Origin: Pseudoroseomonas cervicalis | GTDB taxonomy: Bacteria > Pseudomonadota > Alphaproteobacteria > Acetobacterales > Acetobacteraceae | DNA: 64,000 nucleotides | Direction of reading: 5' to 3' | Assembly: GCF_030818485.1 (NCBI RefSeq) | Contig: NZ_JAUTAJ010000004.1 | Location: forward strand, 186,001-250,000 | Shown: in pieces, positions 1-7,191 of the stretch | Layout: every line of letters begins with the position of its first letter | How positions within the stretch are numbered: position 1 is the stretch's first letter | Program-made: the position numbers and the translations under genes | The notes under the pieces: generated by a model | Told to the model about the DNA's origin: nothing | What the model saw: the letters and a program-made list of their open reading frames with translations, nothing else | The model's database searches: none

Positions 1-30
1 GGGCCGGGCTGCCTCGGGGGAGGCGGTCAT

Positions 31-69
31 GGCGCGGCGAGGGGGCGCGGCGAGGGGGCGCGGCGAGGG
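31..69. repeat. 13-bp tandem repeat, three exact copies
   Basis: Three identical copies of GGCGCGGCGAGGG lie head to tail at 31-43, 44-56 and 57-69. The rest of positions 70-176 is low-complexity G/C sequence without a convincing gene. A minus-strand ATG at 30-28 could begin a gene (MTASPEAARP...) leaving the left edge of the window, with the repeat in its 5' region. No ribosome binding site is visible for it, so that gene is only a possibility. Confidence 0.8.
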
Positions 70-176
70 GTCCGGGGCCGCTGGCGCCGGGCCGCGACGA
101 GCCGCTGGAAGGGCGCCGCAGGGGGCGGCGGCCGGGCGGCAGGGGGCCGGGCGGCGGGGGCCGCGCGGGATCGGGA

Positions 177-704
177 ATGGGGATCGGAGGGGGGGTCGCC
201 TGGCTGCGGCCGTTCATGCTGCTGGGCTTGCTGCTGCTGGCGGCCTGCGGCGGTGGCGGTGCCGCGCCGCGCGGCCCGGTGCTGGGGGCGGATGCGCTGC
301 GCGAGCCGGTGACCTGCGTGCCCTATGCGCGGGCGCGCTCCGGCGTCGATCTGCGCGGCGATGCCTGGCAATGGTGGGACGCCGCCGCCGGCAGCTATGA
401 GCGCGGCGGCGCGCCGCGCCCGGGCAGCGTGCTGGTGCTGGCCCGCAGCGGCCGCATGCGCGATGGCCACCTGGCCGTGGTCAGCCGCGTCGTGTCCGCG
501 CGCGAGATCCGGGTGGACCACGCCAACTGGGCCAGCGGCAGCCTGAAGGGCCGCATCATGCGCGACCAGCCGGTGCTCGACGTTTCGGCCCGCAATGACT
601 GGTCGGTGGTGAAGGTCTGGTACCCGCCGAGCGGCGCCTATGGCGTCACCGCCTATCCGGCGGCGGGCTTCGTGCATGCCCGCTCGCAATGGGCGGCGCG
701 CTGA
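177..704 (+). CDS. CHAP-domain lipoprotein (putative amidase/endopeptidase)
   Basis: The 175-residue protein carries a hydrophobic N-terminus ending in a lipobox, LLAAC, with Cys24 as the likely lipidated residue. This predicts an outer-membrane or periplasmic lipoprotein. The rest resembles a CHAP (NlpC/P60-like) cysteine peptidase: Cys47 in TCVPYAR, His98 in DGHLAVV and a polar residue at Asn117 (DHANW) are spaced as a Cys-His-Asn triad. CHAP enzymes cleave peptidoglycan cross-links or stem peptides; that activity is inferred. ATG216 (MLLGLLLL) is an alternative start that gives a more compact signal peptide. The gene has its own upstream region and is separated by 72 bp from the next gene. 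Confidence 0.8.
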   Translation: MGIGGGVAWLRPFMLLGLLLLAACGGGGAAPRGPVLGADALREPVTCVPYARARSGVDLRGDAWQWWDAAAGSYERGGAPRPGSVLVLARSGRMRDGHLAVVSRVVSAREIRVDHANWASGSLKGRIMRDQPVLDVSARNDWSVVKVWYPPSGAYGVTAYPAAGFVHARSQWAAR

Positions 705-776
705 GCCGCCGCAGGCCCTGGACGGGCGGCACGGGCCATGCTCAACCCGGCGTGAGCCCGGCTGGAGGTTGAGGAC

Positions 777-1787
777 GTGACACTGCATCGCCGCTCGCTG
801 CTTGCCCTCGGCGCCACGGCGCTGGGCGGCGCCGCCCTGGCCGCGCCGCGCCTGGCGCGGGCCCAGGCCCAGGCCCCGGCCGCCCCCGCCTGGCCGGACC
901 GGCCGCTGCGGCTGGTGGTGCCCTTCCCGGCGGGCTCCACCCCGGACCTGCTGGGCCGGCTGCTGGCGCCGCATTACAGCAGCGCGCTCGGCCAGCCCTG
1001 CGTGGTCGACAACCGCGCCGGCGCCGGCGGCAATATCGGCACCGACATGGTGGCCAAGGCCACCGACGGCCACACTTTCGGCCTGACCATCAACGGGCCG
1101 CTGGCCACCGCCCGCGCGCTGTATCCGAACCTGCCCTACGACCCGCAGAAGGACCTGGCGCCGGTCTCCTGGCTGGCGCGCGCCGGGCAGGTGCTGGTGG
1201 TGCATCCGGAACTGCCGGTGCGCAGCTTCCAGGATTTCGTCGAGCATGCCCGCAAGCAGCCCGGCCTGCTGACCTATGGCTCGGTGGGGCCCGGCTCGGG
1301 CGGGCATCTGGCGATGGTCGACATCGTCAGCCGCACCGGCATCCAGCTGGAGCACGTCACCTATCGCGGCTTCCCCCAGGCGGTGCTGGACCTGGTGGCG
1401 GGGCGCATCAGCGCCGTCATCCTGACCGTCGCCGGCATCCTGCCGCAGATCCGCGAGGAGAAGGTGCGGGCGCTCGCCGTCACCTCGGAGCGGCGCCTGC
1501 CGCTGCTGCCGCGGGTGCCGACGCTGATCGAGGCCGGGCTGCCCGGCGCCACCTCCTATGCCTGGAACGCCCTGGTGGCGCCGGCCTCCATGCCGGCGCC
1601 GCATATCGAGCGGCTGGCCGCCGAGGCCAAGGCGGCGCTGGCCAGCCAGCAGGTGCGCCAGGCCATGGACACCGCCGGCTTCGAGATCGTCGGCAGCGGC
1701 CCGCGCGAACTGGCCGCCTGGGTGGCCGAGGAGACGGCGCGCTGGGGCGGCATGATCGAGAAGCTCGGCATCCGCGCCGATGGCTGA
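777..1787 (+). CDS. Bug/TctC-family tripartite tricarboxylate transporter binding protein
   Basis: This 336-residue periplasmic protein begins with a GTG (GGAGG lies about 10 nt upstream) and a twin-arginine-like signal (HRRSLLALGATALGG, cleavage near ARAQA). The mature part has the Bug-family hallmark PFPAGSTPDLLGR near residue 50 and later NIGTDMVAKA. Bug proteins bind carboxylates or other small organic acids, usually for TctAB-type transporters. No tctA or tctB is beside it, which is common for the many orphan Bug genes of related bacteria. The ligand cannot be read from sequence. It converges on terC, with a strong terminator between them. Confidence 0.88.
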   Translation: MTLHRRSLLALGATALGGAALAAPRLARAQAQAPAAPAWPDRPLRLVVPFPAGSTPDLLGRLLAPHYSSALGQPCVVDNRAGAGGNIGTDMVAKATDGHTFGLTINGPLATARALYPNLPYDPQKDLAPVSWLARAGQVLVVHPELPVRSFQDFVEHARKQPGLLTYGSVGPGSGGHLAMVDIVSRTGIQLEHVTYRGFPQAVLDLVAGRISAVILTVAGILPQIREEKVRALAVTSERRLPLLPRVPTLIEAGLPGATSYAWNALVAPASMPAPHIERLAAEAKAALASQQVRQAMDTAGFEIVGSGPRELAAWVAEETARWGGMIEKLGIRADG

Positions 1788-1847
1788 GCCCGGCGCCGCC
1801 GCGCGGCGAGAGAGCTGATCGGCACGCCGCCCCGCGGCGTGGTGATG

Positions 1848-1945
1848 GAGTGGCCGCCCCGCGGCGCAAGGATTGAGTGGCCGCTCCGCGGCGCAAGGAT
1901 GAGTGGCCGCTTCGCGGCGCAAGGATTGAGTGGCCGCTCCGCGGC
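1848..1945. repeat. 26-27-bp tandem repeat, four copies
   Basis: Four near-identical units begin with GAGTGGCCGC and end in GCAAGGATT, at 1848, 1875, 1901 and 1928 (the last truncated). Each holds a small inverted repeat, GCCGC-NCC-GCGGC. A degenerate fifth hairpin unit lies just upstream around 1821-1840. The array fills the intergenic DNA between the Bug gene stop and the terminator at 1962. Both its ability to slip and its role are unknown. Confidence 0.85.
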
Positions 1946-1961
1946 AGGCACCGAAACGGCA

Positions 1962-1989
1962 AACGGGGGAGGCGCGAGCCTCCCCCGTT
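1962..1989. terminator. Bidirectional intrinsic terminator between the Bug gene and terC
   Basis: A perfect 12-bp stem, AACGGGGGAGGC with GCCTCCCCCGTT, closes a GCGA tetraloop. The plus-strand side is followed by CTTC and the minus-strand side by GTTTGCCGTTT. It lies between two convergent genes, so it can serve both. Confidence 0.8.
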
Positions 1990-2097
1990 CTTCGTGCGCG
2001 GCCGGGGAAGGGAGGGGCCCTCCCCGCGGAGGCGGGATGCTGGCCGGGGCGGGTGCGCCCGCCCCGGCAGGCCGGGAAGCCATGGCCCCCCGCAGGG

Positions 2098-3066
2098 TCA
2101 GTGCTGCGGCTGCTCGCCGCGGGTCTTCCACAGCGACAGCGCGATGGAGCCGGCGATGATCGAGGCGGTCAGCACCAGGGCGTATTCCACCGGCACCGCC
2201 TTGCCGCCGGCGAACCAGTTGGCCAGCATCTTGGCGCCGACGATCATCAGCACGATCGACAGCCCGTGCTTCAGGTACTTGAAGCGGTGGATGACGCCCG
2301 CCAGCGCGAAATACATGGCGCGCAGGCCGAGGATGGCGAAGACATTCGCGGTGTAGACGATGAACGGATCGGTCGAGACCGCGAAGATCGCCGGGATGCT
2401 GTCGAGGGCGAAGACCAGGTCGGTCAGCTCGACCAGGATCAGCACCAGCGCCAGCGGCGTGACCATCAGCTTGCCGGCCTCACGCACCGTGAAGGCCTTG
2501 CCGCGATAGCCATCGGTCACCGGCAGGCGCTTGCGCAGCCAGGCCAGCAGCTTGTTGTCGGTGGGGTCCGGCTCCTCATCCGCGGCGCGCAGCATCTGCC
2601 AGCCGCTATAGATCAGGAACAGGCCGAAGATGATCATCACCCAGTCGAATTCGCGGATCAGCGCGGTGCCCACCAGGATCATCACGCCGCGCATCACCAG
2701 CGCGCCCAGAATGCCCCAGAACAGCACGCGGTGCTGATAGGCCGCCGGCACGGCGAACTTGCCGAACAGCAGCACGAAGACGAAGATGTTGTCGACCGAG
2801 AGCGACCACTCGATGATGTAGCCGGTCAAAAACTCAAGGCTCTTGGCGGAGCGGATCTCCGGCGTCTCGCCATAGTTCAGCCGCAGCCAGCCGAAGAACA
2901 GCAGCGCCAGCGTGACATAGGCGGCCGACTTGATCAGCGCGGTCTTGACCGGGACGGGCGCCGGGTCGCCATGCGCGTCCTTCTTGGCGAAGACGCCGAG
3001 GTCGAGCAGCAGCAGCCCGAGCACGCCGGCATTGAAAATTACCCAGAACCAGATGGAAGCTTCCAT
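2098..3066 (-). CDS. terC: TerC-family integral membrane protein
   Basis: This 322-residue protein has about seven to nine hydrophobic segments and the acidic membrane motifs of the TerC/Alx family: LLLLDLGVFAKKD near the N-terminus, WSLSVDNIFVF and LVFALDSIPAIFAVS. Members have been linked to tellurite resistance and, for Alx/MeeF-type proteins, to manganese efflux during protein export. The start at 3066 (MEASIWFWV) is preferred because GAGAGG lies about 10 nt upstream and the family begins there; a longer reading to 3102 adds only arginine-rich residues. It is transcribed divergently from tatA with a leader of about 150 nt. Confidence 0.9.
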   Translation of the reverse strand: MEASIWFWVIFNAGVLGLLLLDLGVFAKKDAHGDPAPVPVKTALIKSAAYVTLALLFFGWLRLNYGETPEIRSAKSLEFLTGYIIEWSLSVDNIFVFVLLFGKFAVPAAYQHRVLFWGILGALVMRGVMILVGTALIREFDWVMIIFGLFLIYSGWQMLRAADEEPDPTDNKLLAWLRKRLPVTDGYRGKAFTVREAGKLMVTPLALVLILVELTDLVFALDSIPAIFAVSTDPFIVYTANVFAILGLRAMYFALAGVIHRFKYLKHGLSIVLMIVGAKMLANWFAGGKAVPVEYALVLTASIIAGSIALSLWKTRGEQPQH

Positions 3067-3225
3067 TCGGGCACGGCCTCTCAACAGGGGGGCCGGCCGC
3101 ACGCGCTGTTGTCAGCGGCGGGAATGCGCACCGGGCCCGGATTGCGCGAGAAGTCGATCCGACATCACGATGGCGGGGGCGCACGCGCCCCTCGCCGGGT
3201 CGCCAGAGGGGCCCGGATCGATTAA

Positions 3226-3254
3226 ATTATGGAGGATCCTTCATCCGCGCGCAA
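3226..3254 (-). promoter_or_regulatory. Sigma70-type promoter of terC
   Basis: On the minus strand TTGCGC (3254-3249) and CATAAT (3231-3226) are separated by exactly 17 bp. This is the only AT-rich patch in the terC/tatA gap (3067-3409). It predicts transcription starting near 3219 and a GC-rich leader of about 150 nt containing hairpins and two copies of ATCCGGGCCC. No clear yybP-ykoY riboswitch core is visible. Confidence 0.55.
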
Positions 3255-3409
3255 GACCGGTTGTTTCCGGGCGCGATTCACGCCATCTCCCCTTTGCGCG
3301 ATGGTGTGCGGGACACTAGTGTCGGCCATCGAGGCGAGGAGACGCGGTCCGGCTGGCGGGGGACAGCTCCTCCGGTGCGGCGGCCGCCCAATTGGATCGA
3401 GGCTTAACT

Positions 3410-3682
3410 ATGGGTTCCTTCAGCATCTGGCATTGGCTTGTCGTGCTGCTCGTGGTCCTGCTGCTGTTCGGCGGTGGCAAGATCAGCGGCCTGATGGGCG
3501 ACCTCGCGAAGGGCATCAAGTCCTTCAAGCAGAACATGAAGGAGGATGACGACAAGGACGCCTCCATGGCGGCCGAGGCGCCGCCCTCGCAGCCGGCGGG
3601 CAACCTGTCGGGCCCCGCGGCCCAGGCGCGCGCCACCAGCACCGAGCCGCGCACCTCCAACTCCTCCCACCCCGCCGCCTGA
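3410..3682 (+). CDS. tatA: Sec-independent translocase subunit TatA
   Basis: The 90-residue protein has the full TatA layout: a short N-terminus, one membrane helix ([14 protein letters not shown]), the hinge FGGGK, an amphipathic helix ([15 protein letters not shown]) and an acidic, disordered tail. TatA oligomers form the pore for folded proteins with twin-arginine signals. The start at 3410 is chosen because the conserved MGSFSIWHW begins there; an upstream in-frame ATG at 3392 has no support. Unusually, tatB and tatC are not adjacent: tatA is followed by a terminator and then the mtn genes. Confidence 0.93.
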   Translation: MGSFSIWHWLVVLLVVLLLFGGGKISGLMGDLAKGIKSFKQNMKEDDDKDASMAAEAPPSQPAGNLSGPAAQARATSTEPRTSNSSHPAA

Positions 3683-3820
3683 GGCGGTCGCGCCAGGCCG
3701 GGGCCGGCGCCGGGGCGATGCGCCCCGCCGTCTGAGCCCGGCCCCGCCGCCCAAGGCCGGCATGAAGCCGGACAGCCTGGCTGTCCCGCCACGCCCGCGC
3801 AGCGCGGCCCGTTTCCGAAC

Positions 3821-3849
3821 GGCCCGGGGGGGGAAGTCGCCCCCGGGCC
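3821..3849 (+). terminator. Intrinsic terminator after tatA
   Basis: A perfect 10-bp stem, GGCCCGGGGG with CCCCCGGGCC, has a 9-nt loop and is followed by TTCTTC. A second, weaker GC hairpin near 3895-3916, followed by GTTTTT, may be a backup. The 356-bp gap between tatA and mtnB (3683-4038) otherwise shows no gene. Confidence 0.75.
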
Positions 3850-4038
3850 TTCTTCATGGCGCCGCCGGCTTCGCCCGCCCCATGCCGCCGCCCGCGCCCG
3901 TGCCCCCGGCCGGGCGGGCGGCGTTTTTGTCGCTTGTTTCATGCGGCCGAGGCTGCCGCCGTGCCGGCGCCTGCGCTATCTCCCCGCCGCATCGCCCCGC
4001 TCGCGGGGCCGCCCCGACCACGCCTGCAGGAACACGCC

Positions 4039-4659
4039 ATGCCCGCAGCCATCCCCGAGGCCGCCATCCAGGCCATCATCGGCGCCGGGCGCCGCATGGA
4101 CCGCTTCAACTGGGTGCCGGCCACGGCCGGGAATTTCTCCGTGCTGCTGCCGGGCGGCCGCGTCGCCATCACCCGCTCCGGCCAGCACAAGGGGTTCCTC
4201 GGCCCGGATTCGGTGATGGTGGTCGATCTGGAGGGGCGGCCGGAGGATCCGGCGCTGCGCCCCTCGGCCGAGACCCTGCTGCATTGCGGCATCTATCGCC
4301 GCTTCCCGGGCACCGGCGCGGTGCTGCACGGCCATTCCATCGCCAACACCGTGCTCTCCCGCGCCGCCGGCGAGGCCATCACCCTCGCCGGCTACGAGCT
4401 GCTGAAGGCCTTCCCCGGCCTGCCCACCCATGCGGCCAGCCTGGACGTGCCGGTCTTCGACAATGACCAGGACATTCCGCGCCTGCAGGGCGTGGTGGAT
4501 TCGCGCTGGGATGGGCTTTCTGTCATCCCGCCGGGCTATTTGATCCGCGGCCACGGCGTCTATGTATGGGCGGCCGACATGGATGCGGCGCTGGCCCGGC
4601 TGGAAGCGCTGGAATTCATGCTGGAATGCGAGATGCAGGAGCGGAGGAGCAGCCGATGA
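4039..4659 (+). CDS. mtnB: Methylthioribulose-1-phosphate dehydratase
   Basis: The 206-residue class II aldolase-fold enzyme dehydrates 5-methylthioribulose-1-phosphate in the methionine salvage pathway. Zinc ligands fit His97 and His99 (LHGHS) and His172 (RGHGVYVW). Glu120 in AGYELLKAF matches the conserved acidic residue of MtnB. The start at 4039 (MPAAIPEAA) follows the family; the reading frame extends upstream without support. Its stop overlaps the start of the acireductone dioxygenase gene (ATGA), so the two are translationally coupled, and the following enzymes catalyse the next steps. Confidence 0.92.
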   Translation: MPAAIPEAAIQAIIGAGRRMDRFNWVPATAGNFSVLLPGGRVAITRSGQHKGFLGPDSVMVVDLEGRPEDPALRPSAETLLHCGIYRRFPGTGAVLHGHSIANTVLSRAAGEAITLAGYELLKAFPGLPTHAASLDVPVFDNDQDIPRLQGVVDSRWDGLSVIPPGYLIRGHGVYVWAADMDAALARLEALEFMLECEMQERRSSR

Positions 4660-5195
4660 GCCTTCTGACCATCAAGGACGCCGCCACCGGCGAGGAATTG
4701 CTGCGCACCGGCGACGCGGCCGAGATCGCCGCCGCCCTGGCCCCGATCCATGTCCGCTTCGAGCGCTGGGAGGTGGCGCCGCTGCCCCCGGGCGCCCCGG
4801 CCGAGGCGGTGCTCGAGGCCTATCGCCCGCAGCTGGACGCCTTCATGGCTGGCCACGCCGCCGGCACCGCCGATGTCATCCGCCTGACCGCGGACCATCC
4901 GCAGAAGGAGGCGCTGCGCGCCAAATTCCTCTCCGAGCACACCCACACCGAGGATGAGATCCGCTTCTTCCACGAGGGCAGCGGCAATTTCATCATGCAT
5001 GTGGACGGCAAGATCTATGACGCCCATTGCACAAGGGGCGACCTGATCAGCGTGCCGGCCAACACCCAGCACTGGTTCGACGCCGGCACCGAGCCGCATG
5101 TGACGGCGCTGCGCGTCTTTACCGACACCACCGGCTGGACCCCGCACTACACCGGCGCTGACATCGCCGAGCGCTTCCCGGCGGTGACCGGATGA
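4656..5195 (+). CDS. mtnD: Acireductone dioxygenase (ARD)
   Basis: The 179-residue cupin oxidises acireductone to 2-keto-4-methylthiobutyrate plus formate when it holds iron. With nickel, the same protein follows an off-pathway route that yields CO. The metal ligands are His95, His97 and Glu101 in HTHTEDEIRFF, and His139 in NTQHWFD, the exact ARD spacing. The start at 4656 overlaps the mtnB stop, and its stop overlaps the mtnC start. Gene order mtnB-mtnD-mtnC puts three consecutive salvage steps in one transcript, although MtnC acts between MtnB and MtnD. Confidence 0.94.
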   Translation: MSLLTIKDAATGEELLRTGDAAEIAAALAPIHVRFERWEVAPLPPGAPAEAVLEAYRPQLDAFMAGHAAGTADVIRLTADHPQKEALRAKFLSEHTHTEDEIRFFHEGSGNFIMHVDGKIYDAHCTRGDLISVPANTQHWFDAGTEPHVTALRVFTDTTGWTPHYTGADIAERFPAVTG

Positions 5196-5914
5196 CCGGG
5201 CTGGCCAAGGCGCCGCCCAGCGCCATCCTGACCGATATCGAGGGCACCACCAGCGCCATCGCCTTCGTCAAGGAGACCCTGTTCCCCTATGCGGAGCGGG
5301 CGCTGGACGGCTTCCTCGACGCGCATGGGGAGGAGGCGGAGGTCGCCGCCTGCCTGCGCGAGGCCGCGCGCCTGGCCCAGCCGGGCGAGGATGTGCGCCA
5401 GGCGCTGCGCCGCTGGATGGCCGAGGACGCCAAGATCGGCCCGCTGAAGACCCTGCAGGGGCTGATCTGGCGCGGCGGCTTCCAGAGCGGCGAGATCGAG
5501 GGCCATCTCTGGCCCGATGTCGCGCCCTGCCTGCGCGCCTGGTCGCGCGCCGGGCTGTATCTGGCGGTCTATTCCTCGGGCTCGGTGGCGGCGCAGAAGC
5601 TGCTCTTCGGCCATTCCATCGCCGGCGATTTGGTGCCGCTCTTCGGCGGCTTCTTCGACACGGCGGTAGGCGGCAAGCGCGAGGCCGCCAGCTACGCCGC
5701 CATCGCCCAGGGGCTGCACCGCCCGCCGCAGGAGATCCTGTTCCTCTCCGACATCGCCGAGGAGCTGGACGCCGCGGCCAATGCGGGCCTCTCGGTCTGC
5801 CAGCTGGTGCGGCCGCAGGATGGCACGCAGCCCAGCCCGCGCCATCCGCAGGCGCCCGACTTCCCGGCGGTCGCCGCCCTGTTCGGCCTGCCCGTGCCGC
5901 GCCTGGCCGCCTGA
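5192..5914 (+). CDS. mtnC: Enolase-phosphatase E1
   Basis: This 240-residue HAD-superfamily enzyme converts 2,3-diketo-5-methylthiopentyl-1-phosphate to acireductone. The N-terminal DxE motif of the family is seen as Asp15-x-Glu17 in ILTDIEGTT. VYSSGSVAAQKLLFGHS supplies HAD motif II, the conserved Lys of motif III is near GGKREAASY, and FLSDIAEELDAA is motif IV. It overlaps mtnD by ATGA. Genes for the isomerase (mtnA) and for methylthioadenosine phosphorylase or nucleosidase and kinase are not in the window, so the pathway must be completed elsewhere. Confidence 0.94.
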   Translation: MTGLAKAPPSAILTDIEGTTSAIAFVKETLFPYAERALDGFLDAHGEEAEVAACLREAARLAQPGEDVRQALRRWMAEDAKIGPLKTLQGLIWRGGFQSGEIEGHLWPDVAPCLRAWSRAGLYLAVYSSGSVAAQKLLFGHSIAGDLVPLFGGFFDTAVGGKREAASYAAIAQGLHRPPQEILFLSDIAEELDAAANAGLSVCQLVRPQDGTQPSPRHPQAPDFPAVAALFGLPVPRLAA

Positions 5915-5974
5915 GACAGCACCGACCGAGACCACCCACCGACCCTCGACATCCCTGGCGGGAGAGCGCGCGGC

Positions 5975-6964
5975 ATGATGACCACCTACACCGTGCAGGC
6001 CGGGCGCACGCTGCGGCAGGAGGGCGTGCCCTCCGCCGAGGCGCTGCGCCAGGCCGTCTGGATCGACCTGCTCTGCCCGACGCCGGAGGAGGAGCGGGCG
6101 GTGCAGCAGGCCCTCGCCCTGGAAATCCCGACGCGGGAGGAGATGCAGGAGATCGAAAGCTCCTCCCGCCTCTACAAGGAGGAGGAGGCGCTCTTCCTCA
6201 CCGCAAACTTCCTCTACGGGGTGGAGGAGGGGGAGTTCGGCTCCACCGCCATCACCTTCGTGCTGGCCGGCTCCGCCCTCGTCACCGTGCGCTACGCGAC
6301 GCCCAAGGCCTTCGCCGCCTTCGCCGCCCGCGTCTGCCGCACGCCCGCGCTGATCGAGACCTCGGACGCCGTCATGCTGCATCTGTTCGAGCAGGTGGTG
6401 GACCGGCTGGCCGATGTGCTGGAGCGCATCGGCGCCGATATGGACCGCGCCAGCCGGCAGGTCTTCCACAATGCCCGCGGCTCGCAGAAGGCCAAGGTGA
6501 AGGCGCGCGACGCCAGCCTGAAGGACGCGCTGATCGCCATCGGCCAGGTGGGTGAGGTGACCAGCCGCGCCAATGAGACGCTGCTCGGCCTGACCCGCAT
6601 CCTCACCTTCGTCGGCGCCGAGAAGGACACCGCCGTCCGCAAGGAAAACAAGACCCTCATCAAGACGCTGATCCGCGACGTCCGCTCCCTGGTCGAGCAC
6701 GCGGCCTTCCTCAACAACAAGGCCAATTTCCTGCTCGATGCCGTGCTCGGCATCATCAACATCGACCAGAGCGGCATCATCAAGACCTTCACCGTCGCCA
6801 GCGTCGCGCTGATGCCGCCAACCCTGATCGCCAGCATCTACGGCATGAACTTCCAGGCCATGCCCGAGCTGAACTGGAGCTTCGGCTACCCGCTCGCTTT
6901 GCTGCTGATGGTGATCAGCGCCGTCCTCCCCATCCTCTACTTCAAGCGCAAAGGCTGGCTCTGA
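5975..6964 (+). CDS. CorA/ZntB-family divalent metal transporter
   Basis: This 329-residue protein has the CorA plan: a long cytoplasmic alpha/beta and coiled-coil domain, then two C-terminal membrane helices. The diagnostic Gly-Met-Asn is at 290-292 (IYGMNF), the periplasmic loop is MPELNW, and the C-terminus is basic (FKRKGWL). CorA proteins form pentameric Mg2+ (sometimes Co2+ or Ni2+) channels. The ion is not decided by sequence. Two ATGs stand in tandem at 5975 and 5978 behind GGGAGA. The stop is immediately followed by a T-run that begins a dispersed repeat. Confidence 0.9.
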   Translation: MMTTYTVQAGRTLRQEGVPSAEALRQAVWIDLLCPTPEEERAVQQALALEIPTREEMQEIESSSRLYKEEEALFLTANFLYGVEEGEFGSTAITFVLAGSALVTVRYATPKAFAAFAARVCRTPALIETSDAVMLHLFEQVVDRLADVLERIGADMDRASRQVFHNARGSQKAKVKARDASLKDALIAIGQVGEVTSRANETLLGLTRILTFVGAEKDTAVRKENKTLIKTLIRDVRSLVEHAAFLNNKANFLLDAVLGIINIDQSGIIKTFTVASVALMPPTLIASIYGMNFQAMPELNWSFGYPLALLLMVISAVLPILYFKRKGWL

Positions 6965-7022
6965 TTTTTTTTCGGGCTGCTTTTCTTTCGGGCTGCCGCC
7001 GTCGGGTGGAAAGGCGGGACTC
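6965..7022 (+). repeat. Dispersed 3'-end repeat element, copy after the CorA gene
   Basis: Directly after the TGA stop the sequence runs into a T-stretch and CGGGCTGC. This is repeated as TTTTCTTTCGGGCTGCCGCC at 6981-7000, then GTCGGGTGGAAAGGCGGGACTC. The same order of parts (T-run, GGGCTGCCGCC, G-rich spacer, GCGGGAC) recurs at 9045, 9187, 50810-50887 and 54038-54079. The remaining gap to 7191 shows no gene. Confidence 0.65.
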
Positions 7023-7191
7023 GGGGTGAAAAGCCGTGCTTTCGTGGTGAGGGTTTTTCCGGGATTTCCTTGCCTCCGGTGAGGCTGGGCGCGCTGCCGG
7101 GCTGACTCGGAAGCACCTGCGCGCCCGCCGCGCTGCAGCCGTCACGCCGCCGCGCCTTGACTTCCCGCCCCGCCGGGCGCGCCCTGCGCCC

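Noticed and set aside
29..400. Plus-strand Arg/Gly/Ala-rich frame at the left edge
   Set aside because: Driven by the 13-bp tandem repeat and low complexity; it overlaps the CHAP gene in another frame.
27..1922. 631-codon minus-strand reading frame across the Bug-protein gene
   Set aside because: Antisense to two genes with clear motifs; composition is a GC-rich shadow full of Arg, Gly and Gln with no domain.
3103..3370. yybP-ykoY manganese riboswitch upstream of terC
   Set aside because: AAAGGGGAG appears on the minus strand near 3290, but it lies upstream of the likely promoter and the rest of the core is missing.
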